DNA of 39,070 nucleotides from Gemmatimonadota bacterium (lineage in GTDB: Bacteria; Gemmatimonadota; Gemmatimonadetes; Gemmatimonadales; Gemmatimonadaceae): contig VGVM01000022.1 of assembly GCA_016874035.1 (NCBI GenBank), forward strand, positions 1-39,070. Reading direction: 5' to 3'. Under the pieces are notes generated by a model, which saw nothing but the letters and a program-made list of their open reading frames with translations, was not told the DNA's origin and searched no databases. Both the position numbers and the translations under genes were made by a program. Numbering within the stretch: position 1 is the stretch's first letter; every line of letters starts with the position of its first letter. Shown here in pieces: positions 24,969 through 32,485 of this stretch.

Positions 24969-26153
24969 CTACCGACAGAACTGGAACACGTCGTAGTACG
25001 AGAGGATCCGGCCTTCGTCGAACCCCTTCATGTGTGCGCTGACGGGACAAAGCAGTTCGTTCTGTCGCGAGTTCACGCTCTGCATGCGTACGCCGTAGCC
25101 CTGGCTTGCGGAACGAATGAAGACCGTCGTGGAATCCGTCGGGAGCGCTCGAACGTTCTCGTAATAGCGCTTCCAGTTGGACGGGTCCTGGAAGAGATAC
25201 TGCTCGACGTTCGAGACGTAGATCGCCGCGACAGTGGCCTTGTGATCCTTCACGTACTGCCCGAATGCCCGGAGCGCCTTGGGACCGGCGAAGTCGCCGG
25301 TGAACGGAATGATGACGTTCCGGTCCTGCATGTCCTTGATGATGCGGTAGTTCTCGTCCGTGGCGAGGTACGAGCGCTTGGCGCCCAGGGAATCGGTTTC
25401 CAGCATCAGGTCGGCATAGTTCGGCATTCCCCCGAATCCGCGACGGCCGCCGCCGCTGAAGCCACCGCCAAACCCGCCACCCATGTTGTAGCGGATTCCC
25501 GGGCCCGCCATCGTGAACGACTCGTACACGTACCCGATGTATGAGGTGTCCTCGGTGCTGAGGGGGAAGCCGTGCGTCTTGATCAGGCGATCGTGAATGG
25601 CGCTGAGCGTCCGGCGCGTGATCCCGCTGTCCCGTGGCGCCGTTCCGATGACCGTGAACAGTTCCTCGACGCTTGCGCTACCCGGAAGTGTGCTGGGCCT
25701 GGCGCGCCCGAAGAGCCGGAACGCAAAATCAACGCGGTTGTCCGACATCTCGAAGAGCGCCTTGTACATCAGGTGCGCGAGCAGGTTGCCGCGACGGATG
25801 TCAATGATGAACGCCACCTTCGGCCGGAGGCCGGCGATAAAGGTGAAGTTCTGTTCCGGGGCGACGCCGAGGTACACGGCGTCAGGCCGGTGCAGGAGCT
25901 GGAGCGCAGGCACCACCCACTGATACGACGTTTCGTTGGAGAGCAGGTTGTCCGAGCGGAACGTGCCGCCGGGTTCCGACAGGTCGTTGATCAGGCGCCA
26001 GAAGGTGGAATCGGCGTAGCGGTCAGGCAGGGTGGCTTGGGCGCGGGCGCTTGAGACACACAGCGTGGCGCCAAGCACACCAGCGAACGCAAGGCGCAGC
26101 GTCGCGTGAAGAGCGCGAACCCTGGAGGCGCGGCGTGCAACGCGGGCTGTCAT
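24969..26153 (-). CDS. Secreted conserved protein, LIC_10091-like (function unknown)
   Basis: The 394-residue product carries an export signal (MTARVARRASRV..., ending SSARAQA). The core segment YLGVAPEQNFTFIAGLRP with AFIIDIRRGNLLAHLMYKALFE is a conserved pattern I associate with proteins named after Leptospira LIC_10091, which have a methyltransferase-like fold of unknown role; that link is from memory. A second conserved part reads FTGDFAGPKALRAFGQYVKDH. Between them is a Gly-rich loop (MGGGFGGGFSGGGRRGFGG). The ATG at 26153 has GGAG 10 bases upstream and is preferred over a start 45 bases earlier. It is divergent from the MarR gene across 160 bp. Confidence 0.6.
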   Translation of the reverse strand: MTARVARRASRVRALHATLRLAFAGVLGATLCVSSARAQATLPDRYADSTFWRLINDLSEPGGTFRSDNLLSNETSYQWVVPALQLLHRPDAVYLGVAPEQNFTFIAGLRPKVAFIIDIRRGNLLAHLMYKALFEMSDNRVDFAFRLFGRARPSTLPGSASVEELFTVIGTAPRDSGITRRTLSAIHDRLIKTHGFPLSTEDTSYIGYVYESFTMAGPGIRYNMGGGFGGGFSGGGRRGFGGMPNYADLMLETDSLGAKRSYLATDENYRIIKDMQDRNVIIPFTGDFAGPKALRAFGQYVKDHKATVAAIYVSNVEQYLFQDPSNWKRYYENVRALPTDSTTVFIRSASQGYGVRMQSVNSRQNELLCPVSAHMKGFDEGRILSYYDVFQFCR

Positions 26154-26301
26154 TGGGCGGTTCTCCGTGTAGCGATCGGGCGATGATCGATGCGTCAACT
26201 TCGCGCCTTTCCGGTGGCCGCGTAACCCTCGCGATCGCCCGGATGGGAGGCCGTTCCGGGCATAATGGCGGCGTAACTACCTCCGTGCGGTCACGCGGCC
26301 A

Positions 26302-26307
26302 TAGTTT
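26302..26307 (+). promoter_or_regulatory. Candidate -10 box (TAGTTT), MarR gene
   Basis: TAGTTT ends 6 bases before ATG 26314, and no Shine-Dalgarno is present. The spacing matches the other candidate leaderless starts in this window. Confidence 0.4.
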
Positions 26308-26313
26308 CCCGGG

Positions 26314-26706
26314 ATGGCCCGAAAGCCGCGCACGACACTTCCGGGAGAAGGCACCGCGACCGCGACCGCACTCAAGCTGTGGGTGACGTTGGCGCGCGCG
26401 TTCGAGTCCGCCGCCGAGCTGTCGCGAATTGACATCGCCGCGAACGACCTGACGCCGGCCGAGTTCGCGATCCTGGAGGCCATCTTCCACAAGGGCCCGA
26501 TGTTGCTGGGCGAGCTGCAGCGCAAGGTCCTCGTGTCGAGCGGCGGAACGACCTTCCTCGTGGACCGCTTGGCGAAACGCGGACTGGTCGAGCGGCAGTC
26601 GTGTCCGACGGATCGCCGCGCCCGCTACGCGGCGCTCACCGCATCCGGTCAATATGCCCGCGCCGTGGAACAGGCGCCAGTGGTCAGGACGGAATGGCGC
26701 GCTTGA
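26314..26706 (+). CDS. MarR-family transcriptional regulator, apparently C-terminally truncated
   Basis: The 130-residue protein has the MarR winged helix: LTPAEFAILEAIFHKGPMLLGELQRKV, then the recognition helix SGGTTFLVDRLAKRGLVERQ and the wing CPTDRRARYAALTASG. MarR proteins normally continue with a further 30-40 residues forming the last dimerisation helix; here the sequence runs out after ALTASGQ into a short unrelated tail ending EWRA. Its last 23 bases overlap the end of the convergent DinB-like gene, which looks intact. Other frames after the break do not restore a MarR tail. Dimerisation, and so regulation, may be impaired. It is divergent from the LIC_10091-like gene, a possible target. 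Confidence 0.8.
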   Translation: MARKPRTTLPGEGTATATALKLWVTLARAFESAAELSRIDIAANDLTPAEFAILEAIFHKGPMLLGELQRKVLVSSGGTTFLVDRLAKRGLVERQSCPTDRRARYAALTASGQYARAVEQAPVVRTEWRA

Positions 26707-27205
26707 TGTGTGCGATCTGCCCCAGGTGGTAGATGTCGTGATCGGCCAGTCCTGAGGTGGTCTCCGCGCGAGACCGTAACGATGCCGACTCTCCGTCACC
26801 GCGAACGACGGGGCGAACCCAGTCTTCGTCGGTCGCGCTCTCGATCGCCGAGATCAGCGCTCGACGGGCTTCGGCGAGCGACGCCAAGGTCTCTGTCCAA
26901 GCCTCCTGGGCGGCCGCTGAGTCCGGCATGCTTGCCGCCGCCGGAATCCGCGGCCAATCGCCCACTGCGGGAGTTCCAGCGCGTGCACCACCGAGGCGAG
27001 CGGTGACTTCCGTGGTCCAGGCGGTCATGTGCAGCACCAGCTGCCAAATCGTATGTGTGCGAGCGTCCACGCTGCGTGCCGCATCGCGCGCAGCGATTCC
27101 GGCAAGGATTGCATCACTCGAGCTGCCATACCATGGATCGCCGTGCCAGAGCTCTGTCAGGCGGCGAATCAGTGCGTGCCGGGTCATATAGGTCATATGG
27201 GTCAT
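26684..27205 (-). CDS. DinB-like four-helix protein
   Basis: A protein of about 173 residues of the DinB/YfiT-like superfamily, putative metal-dependent enzymes often using thiol cofactors. Typical histidines lie in TIWQLVLHMTAWTTEV and in the C-terminal ADHDIYHLGQIAHIKRA, giving the three-His metal site arrangement of the family. Three in-frame ATGs occur within 18 bases (27205, 27196, 27187); the first is taken, but none has a Shine-Dalgarno. A far longer open frame upstream on this strand is rejected as antisense to the two secreted paralogues. It is divergent from the first of those and convergent with the MarR gene. Confidence 0.82.
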   Translation of the reverse strand: MTHMTYMTRHALIRRLTELWHGDPWYGSSSDAILAGIAARDAARSVDARTHTIWQLVLHMTAWTTEVTARLGGARAGTPAVGDWPRIPAAASMPDSAAAQEAWTETLASLAEARRALISAIESATDEDWVRPVVRGDGESASLRSRAETTSGLADHDIYHLGQIAHIKRAIPS

Positions 27206-27298
27206 CGCGGGGTAATTGCGTGGGGACAGTTGCAGTAGCTTTTCCGGTGCCGCTCGGTGTGATCGGTCGGGTCCCGTGCACTGGAGTTTGGAGGAACC

Positions 27299-27847
27299 AT
27301 GCGAGTTGCGGTATGGCATACGGCGACGCTTATCGGGCTGTGCTCCCTCGTGGGCACACCGGCGATGGGACAAGCGGGCAGCGCGGCGGGCGTCCCGTGC
27401 CGCGAGATCGGCTGCCAGATGGTGATTGACTGGGGAGTCGGTCAAAGCCCCATGGACATGCCGCCGGACCGGAAGTACGGCTCGTCGGCGGAATTCGATA
27501 AAGCCATCCGTGCCGCGTTGGGAGGCCACAACATGCAAGCGGTCGGCGGCGACGGCGCGGCCGTGGCGGTACGGATCAAGGCGACCTACAAGACCCGAGT
27601 CCTGTGCGACGACATGCCCGGAACCACGCCGGATCGCAGCTGTGCCACGATCGGCGAGGCGATCATCACGCTCGCAAGTTCGGACAGTTCCGTCAAGCTC
27701 CCTACGGCGACACGGCTGATCAACCGCTGCGGTGCGTCGGAGGCGGTGATGTCCATGAAGCAGTTCGGCACCTACGTTGGTGAGACGATCTGGTATTCGC
27801 TCGAAGGATCCGCAAAGAAGGCCAACAAACCATCCGGCCGCTGCTGA
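27299..27847 (+). CDS. Secreted six-cysteine protein, paralogue A (function unknown)
   Basis: A 182-residue protein with a signal peptide (cleavage near PAMGQA) and no family I recognise. The mature part has six cysteines (34, 39, 103, 115, 144, 182), the last being the final residue, which suggests three disulfides in the periplasm or outside. Motifs are CQMVIDWGVGQS, PDRKYGSSAEF, CDDMPG, LINRCG and SLEGSAKKANKPSGRC. The downstream neighbour is a clear paralogue with the same cysteine spacing. GGAGG stands 4 bases before the ATG, an unusually strong ribosome site for this window. No catalytic motif is evident. Confidence 0.85.
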   Translation: MRVAVWHTATLIGLCSLVGTPAMGQAGSAAGVPCREIGCQMVIDWGVGQSPMDMPPDRKYGSSAEFDKAIRAALGGHNMQAVGGDGAAVAVRIKATYKTRVLCDDMPGTTPDRSCATIGEAIITLASSDSSVKLPTATRLINRCGASEAVMSMKQFGTYVGETIWYSLEGSAKKANKPSGRC

Positions 27848-27891
27848 GTCGTCCTCGACCCTGCGTCGCCCGAGTTCAACGGGGGAGATAT

Positions 27892-28431
27892 ATGCGCATG
27901 AACCACGTGTTTTCGGCCGCCATCGTGGCGGCCGGGGTAGGCGCCCTGAGCGCGTCACCAGCCAGCGCACAGGACACGCCGTGCAAGGCGGCGCTGTGCG
28001 TACTGGTGATTGACTGGGGCAGCGGAAAAAGCGCGGCCGATTATCCGTACGACCGACGGTACGGCTCGGCGGACGATTTTGCGGCGCGTTTCCGGAGCGT
28101 GATGACGGCCAACGGGTTTCGGCTGAGCGACACGCCGGTCGAAGGCGCCCTGGTGATGAACCTGCGTCCCCAGATGCGGCCGCGGAGCATGTGCGATGCG
28201 ATGGCCGGGCTAAACACGGACATGAGTTGCACGGCCATGTCCGCACTGGCGGTGAACTTCGTCGCGCCACAGGGTTCCAAGGGTCCCGGTGCGATCCGTA
28301 TCACCAATCGCTGTGCAGCCGGCGACGTATACATGCCGCACAAGGAATTTGCGCAGTACGCGGGCGACTTCATCCAGTGGCAGCTGGAAGGGCAGGCCGC
28401 GAAGAAGGAGCGGCCGGTGGGGAACTGCTAG
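27892..28431 (+). CDS. Secreted six-cysteine protein, paralogue B (function unknown)
   Basis: A 179-residue exported protein (signal ending SPASAQ) paralogous to the gene 44 bases upstream. Cysteines are at 31, 36, 101, 113, 141 and 179, so the spacings 5, 65, 12, 28 and 38 match those of paralogue A (5, 64, 12, 29 and 38). Shared motifs are VIDWGSGKS, YDRRYGSADDF, CDAMAG, ITNRCAAG and QLEGQAAKKERPVGNC. Identity outside these is modest, so the duplication is old. GGGGGAGA precedes the ATG by five bases. The pair are probably co-transcribed. I do not recognise a described family; a role at the cell surface, such as binding or inhibition, is speculation. Confidence 0.85.
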   Translation: MRMNHVFSAAIVAAGVGALSASPASAQDTPCKAALCVLVIDWGSGKSAADYPYDRRYGSADDFAARFRSVMTANGFRLSDTPVEGALVMNLRPQMRPRSMCDAMAGLNTDMSCTAMSALAVNFVAPQGSKGPGAIRITNRCAAGDVYMPHKEFAQYAGDFIQWQLEGQAAKKERPVGNC

Positions 28432-28452
28432 GGGCGGGGCTGCGCCGGCGCC

Positions 28453-29646
28453 CTACGCCGCCATCACCTCGAACACGCCGGCGGCGCCCATCCCGCCGCC
28501 GATGCACATGGTCACCATTCCCAGCCCGCCGCCGCGTGCGCCGAGCTCGTGGATGAGCTGAGTGGTGAGCTTGGCGCCGGTGGCGCCGAGCGGATGACCA
28601 AGCGCGATCGCGCCGCCATTCACGTTCACGCGGGTCGTGTCCATGCCAAGGTCCTTGATGACCGCGAGTGCCTGCGCGGCAAAGGCCTCGTTGAACTCGA
28701 TCAGCTTCATGTCGCCCAACTGCAGCCCTGCGCGACTCAGTGCCTTGGGAACGGCCGTCACGGGGCCAACGCCCATGACGTCGGGATCCACGCCGGCTGT
28801 CGCGAACGACACGAAGCGCGCGAGCGGCTTCACGCCGAGCGCCTGCGCGCGCGTGGCGCTCATGAGAAGCACGGCCGCGGCGCCATCGGAGTACGGGCTC
28901 GCGTTGCCCGCGGTCACCGTGCCCTTGGCGCTGAATGCCGGCTTGAGCTTCGCGAGGCCTTCGGCCGTCGTGTCCGGGCGGACGAGTTCGTCCGTGTCGA
29001 ACACGGCAACTGTCTGCGTCTTCTTCGCGCCTTCCCATCGTTCGCGCGAGACGGAGATCGGCACGACCTGTCCCTGAAAGGCCCCGCGTGACTTGGCTGC
29101 GGCGGCCTTCCGGTGCGACTCAGCCGCGAACGCATCCTGCGCATCGCGCGAAATGCCCCAGCGCTGCGCCACGCGCTCGGCCGTGAACCCCATGCCGATC
29201 ATGTCCTCCGCCATGTCGGGGTGGAGTCGCGTGTGATAACCCGACATCGGCACCTGGCTCATCATCTCGACGCCGCCTGCGAGCACCACGTCATTCATGC
29301 CGCTCATGATCGCTTGCGCACCCATCGCGACGGTCTGGAGTCCCGACGAGCAGAACCGGTTGACCGTTGCCGCGCTCACGCCAACCGGAAACTCGGCGCG
29401 GAGCACCGCAAGGCGCGCATGGTTGAGACCTTGCGAGCCCTCGGGCATCGCGCAGCCCCAGAGCACGTCGTCCAGCATGCCGGCATCAAACGCCCCACGT
29501 TCGGAGTGCACGTTCGCGACCGCGGCGCGCATCACCGCGGCCGACAGGTCAATCGGGTGCGTGCTGGCGAGCGATCCATCCTTCTTGCCTCGGGCGACGG
29601 CAGAGCGGACGGCGGAGACGATGACGACTTCGTGAAGCTGTGACAT
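28453..29646 (-). CDS. Acetyl-CoA acyltransferase (thiolase)
   Basis: The 397-residue cytoplasmic thiolase cleaves 3-ketoacyl-CoA with CoA in fatty-acid beta-oxidation, or condenses acetyl-CoA in reverse. The three catalytic elements are present: Cys99 in VNRFCSSGLQ, His351 in GGAIALGHPLGATG and Cys381 in MCIGGGMG, with NEAFAAQALA between. The family usually has 390-400 residues. The ATG at 29646 follows GAGGGA; an in-frame TTG 12 bases earlier is rejected. No partner multifunctional FadB gene is adjacent, so biosynthetic and degradative use cannot be told apart, although the GHPLGATG/NRFCSSG form is that of FadA-like enzymes. Confidence 0.94.
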   Translation of the reverse strand: MSQLHEVVIVSAVRSAVARGKKDGSLASTHPIDLSAAVMRAAVANVHSERGAFDAGMLDDVLWGCAMPEGSQGLNHARLAVLRAEFPVGVSAATVNRFCSSGLQTVAMGAQAIMSGMNDVVLAGGVEMMSQVPMSGYHTRLHPDMAEDMIGMGFTAERVAQRWGISRDAQDAFAAESHRKAAAAKSRGAFQGQVVPISVSRERWEGAKKTQTVAVFDTDELVRPDTTAEGLAKLKPAFSAKGTVTAGNASPYSDGAAAVLLMSATRAQALGVKPLARFVSFATAGVDPDVMGVGPVTAVPKALSRAGLQLGDMKLIEFNEAFAAQALAVIKDLGMDTTRVNVNGGAIALGHPLGATGAKLTTQLIHELGARGGGLGMVTMCIGGGMGAAGVFEVMAA

Positions 29647-29693
29647 ACGATCCCTCAAAGCTGAAGTGCTTCCGACGTATCGGATCCTAACGG

Positions 29694-32387
29694 CTATGGT
29701 TCGGGCCGAACCTCGAGCGCCTTGCCCTTGAGCGACGCGGGGTCAATACCGCGTCGGATCACCGGAACGCGGGCGCCGCCACTTGGCCAGGTCACCTCGA
29801 CATCCACGCGTGCACCCACCGGCAACCCGAAGTGCACCGGAAGGTCGTTCTGCGAATTGTACCCTGAGCCGGAGTCGAGCAGGCGAGTGCCAAGCAGGCG
29901 GCGTGTGCCGGTTGCATACACGCGCACTTCGGCGCCCGCGCGCGTCGCGCGCCCAGCGGCGTCGAGTACGCGAACAAACAGCGCCTGACGCCTCGAGCTC
30001 CGCGGCGGAACGTTGCGCCACACACCGTGCATGCCCGGCGGGGCGACCGCAATCAGCGCGAGATCCAGCCAGCCGTCGCCGTCCAGGTCGGCCCATGCCG
30101 CACCGTGGTCCGCAACGACGGGAAGGCTGGCGGGCGTCACGTGCTCGAACGTCGCACCCGTGTTCCGGAAGAGGTACGACGGGTAGCTGATGTTCGTGGT
30201 CCAGGTTCCGTTGACGTACAGGTCAATCCGGCCGTCGTTGTCGAAGTCATCGAGCGCGCAGGTGTCGTAGCGCGAGTCGAGCGCGATCCCCCATGCAGCG
30301 GACACATCCTCGAACCCAGCAGGGCGATTGAGCAACACGCCGTTCTTTCCGTAGTTCGCCGTGATGATATCGAGCCTCCCATCGCCGTCCACGTCCGCCG
30401 CGCACGGACGCACGGAGCCGCGCAGCGGATCGCCGAGCGGGCGGCCGCCGCCGGCCAAGCCAAGTGACGCCGCGACGTCGGTGAACCGGCCGCGATCGTT
30501 CCGGAACATGCCGTTCGCATCGCCGTCCTGGTTTGCCACGTAGAGGTCGAGCCATCCGTCCTGGTCAAAATCGAACCACACGGCGCCGACGGTCTTGCGT
30601 GGGTCGGCGAGTCCGAGCTCCGCGGCCACGTCGCGGAACCGCCCGTTGTCGTTGCGAAACAGCATGTTGGCGCGGTCACGCCACGCGACGAAGAGGTCGT
30701 TGTCGCGGTCACCGTCATAGTCGAGGATCGAGAACTGTCGTACCGCGCCGGTCACAACGTCTGTGAGGCCGAGCGCAACGGTCGCGTCAGCGAAGCGTCC
30801 GCCTGTGTTCCTGTAGAAGCGAAGGATCGGGCGCTTGGTCGCACCGGTGTCGGGAATGAACCCGACGATGAGATCCATGTCGCCGTCGGTGTCGAAATCG
30901 CCCCACGCGCCGGCGCGAGTCGCGCGCGCATCGGCGACGCCGACGTCTGCCGCAACATTCCGGAAGCCGCTCGGCTCGTTCCGGTACAACTTGTTCGCCT
31001 CGCCATTCATGCCGACGAAGAAGTCGGTGCGTCCGTCGCCGTCAAAATCCGCGAGCGTGCCGACGAGCGCCGTGCCGCCGGTGAACACCGACGGTTGCAC
31101 GCGTTCAAATCCGTTGGCCATCAGGCCCTTCGCGACGCGGCCGCCTTTCATCACGAACGCGACCTTGCTGAGCGCCGTGATGTCGGCCAGCGGATTGGCG
31201 TCGAGCGCGACGATATCCGCCTCGAGCCCCGGCGCGATCGCGCCGATACGATCCTTCATCCCGAGCGATTCGGCCGCGCGCGAGGTGATCTGCAGGATTG
31301 CCTCGCTCGGTTGAAGGCCTGCGACGTGCACACGGTAGATCGCCTCGCGAGCATTCTGGCCGTGCGCGCCGGCGGTCGCATCCGTGCCCGCCAGCAGCTT
31401 GAGCCCGGGGATCTTCATGGCCCGCTTGAACATCTCGAGCTTGAGCGGGATGCCGTCCTCCATGAACTTGAAGCCCGCTTCGTCGTAGTTGCCGATCCCC
31501 AGGTACCGGGGCTTGTTCTCGAGGTAGTTCTGCGTGACCAGCCCGATGTTGGGCTCGAAGAATGTGCCGCGCTCGGCCATGAGCTTGAGCTCGGCATCCG
31601 TGGCCTGGCTGCCATGGGTGATCGCGAAGCAGCCCGCGAGCGTCGCGGCCCGCACGGCGGACGCGGCGTGTGCGTGGATCCAGGTCCGCTTGCCGAGCGT
31701 ACGTGCCTCACTGCAGGCGGCTTCGATCTGGGCATCGGAGAGCGTCTGGCCACCGCCTTCCCGAATGCTCTTCGAGGCGAAGACCTTGATCACGTCCGCG
31801 CCGCGTGCGGCCTGCGCGCGAACCCATTCGCGAATTTGTTCCGGCGTGCGACTGGTGTCACTGAACGAGCCGAGCGAGCTGACGATGCGTGGCCCGAAAC
31901 GGTCGCTGCGGTCGAGCATCGCGCGGAGTTCGGTATCGCTCGCCGCCCCGATGGACTGGACCGTAGTGAACCCGGCCATGAGCGTGGCGTACGCGTTGTC
32001 GGCCGAAGCGTGAAGGCGCTGCGCCGGAGTCTCGCCCCAGTTGTCCGCGCGACCGTCGCGCCCGAAGTGCGAGTCCATGTGAACGTGCGTATCAATGAAG
32101 CCCGGCAGGACCGTCTTCCCGGATAGGTCATACGTGACCGCCTGACCGGTTCGGGCAGGTGTAACGGAGATGATCGTCGTACCCCGCACGGAAATCGCGA
32201 CATTTCGGCGCGCGCCGCCACGGCCGTCGAGCAGCGTCCCGGCGAGGATGGTGACAGTGGCGGGCTGGGTGCCCTGGGCCGGGTTCCTGAGGCTACCCGG
32301 GATTCCCATGCCCAGCAGCAGGAATGGCAGGGCGGCCAGGCGCGCGCCGCGCGGGTGTGTCCAATGGCGACTCGAACGCAGTGGCAT
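29694..32387 (-). CDS. Secreted amidohydrolase fused to FG-GAP/VCBS repeats and an ASPIC/UnbV domain
   Basis: The 897-residue exported protein starts with a signal peptide (ending about NPAQG). Residues about 45-425 are an imidazolonepropionase-like metal-dependent amidohydrolase with all expected metal ligands: His101 and His103 in DTHVHMDSH, Lys201 in VIKVFAS, His238/His240 in WIHAHA, His258 in ITHGS and Asp336 in GTDATAG. Residues about 440-780 are FG-GAP/VCBS-type repeats with calcium-binding DxDGDG-like loops (DFDGDGRTD, DFDTDGDMD, DYDGDRDND, DVDGDGRLD, DFDNDGRID, DLDGDGWLD). Residues about 815-875 are an ASPIC/UnbV domain. Separate proteins of both kinds are common in this sort of genome; their fusion is unusual. 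A GAGG is 9 bases before the ATG. The substrate is unknown. Confidence 0.88.
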   Translation of the reverse strand: MPLRSSRHWTHPRGARLAALPFLLLGMGIPGSLRNPAQGTQPATVTILAGTLLDGRGGARRNVAISVRGTTIISVTPARTGQAVTYDLSGKTVLPGFIDTHVHMDSHFGRDGRADNWGETPAQRLHASADNAYATLMAGFTTVQSIGAASDTELRAMLDRSDRFGPRIVSSLGSFSDTSRTPEQIREWVRAQAARGADVIKVFASKSIREGGGQTLSDAQIEAACSEARTLGKRTWIHAHAASAVRAATLAGCFAITHGSQATDAELKLMAERGTFFEPNIGLVTQNYLENKPRYLGIGNYDEAGFKFMEDGIPLKLEMFKRAMKIPGLKLLAGTDATAGAHGQNAREAIYRVHVAGLQPSEAILQITSRAAESLGMKDRIGAIAPGLEADIVALDANPLADITALSKVAFVMKGGRVAKGLMANGFERVQPSVFTGGTALVGTLADFDGDGRTDFFVGMNGEANKLYRNEPSGFRNVAADVGVADARATRAGAWGDFDTDGDMDLIVGFIPDTGATKRPILRFYRNTGGRFADATVALGLTDVVTGAVRQFSILDYDGDRDNDLFVAWRDRANMLFRNDNGRFRDVAAELGLADPRKTVGAVWFDFDQDGWLDLYVANQDGDANGMFRNDRGRFTDVAASLGLAGGGRPLGDPLRGSVRPCAADVDGDGRLDIITANYGKNGVLLNRPAGFEDVSAAWGIALDSRYDTCALDDFDNDGRIDLYVNGTWTTNISYPSYLFRNTGATFEHVTPASLPVVADHGAAWADLDGDGWLDLALIAVAPPGMHGVWRNVPPRSSRRQALFVRVLDAAGRATRAGAEVRVYATGTRRLLGTRLLDSGSGYNSQNDLPVHFGLPVGARVDVEVTWPSGGARVPVIRRGIDPASLKGKALEVRPEP

Positions 32388-32473
32388 GGAGGGGGACCTC
32401 TTCGGGACGTGTTCGAGGGTCAGGCGAGCTATGCCAAAAGGGGGTCCGATAGGTGCATCGCCTGCCGGACCGC

Positions 32474-32479
32474 TACCTT
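32474..32479 (+). promoter_or_regulatory. Candidate -10 box (TACCTT), desaturase
   Basis: TACCTT ends 6 bases before ATG 32486 and is identical to the -10 of the tRNA-Cys promoter. A leaderless transcript is possible. Confidence 0.4.
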
Positions 32480-32485
32480 TGGCGG

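Noticed and set aside
26270-26307. AACTA/TAGTT inverted pair before the MarR gene as an autoregulatory operator
   Set aside because: The half-sites are five bases and about 22 bases apart, longer than usual MarR operators; it could easily be chance.
27206-28270. N-terminal extension of the DinB-like gene to 528 residues
   Set aside because: The extension is antisense to the two secreted six-cysteine genes and has no DinB character; the start near 27205 fits the family length.
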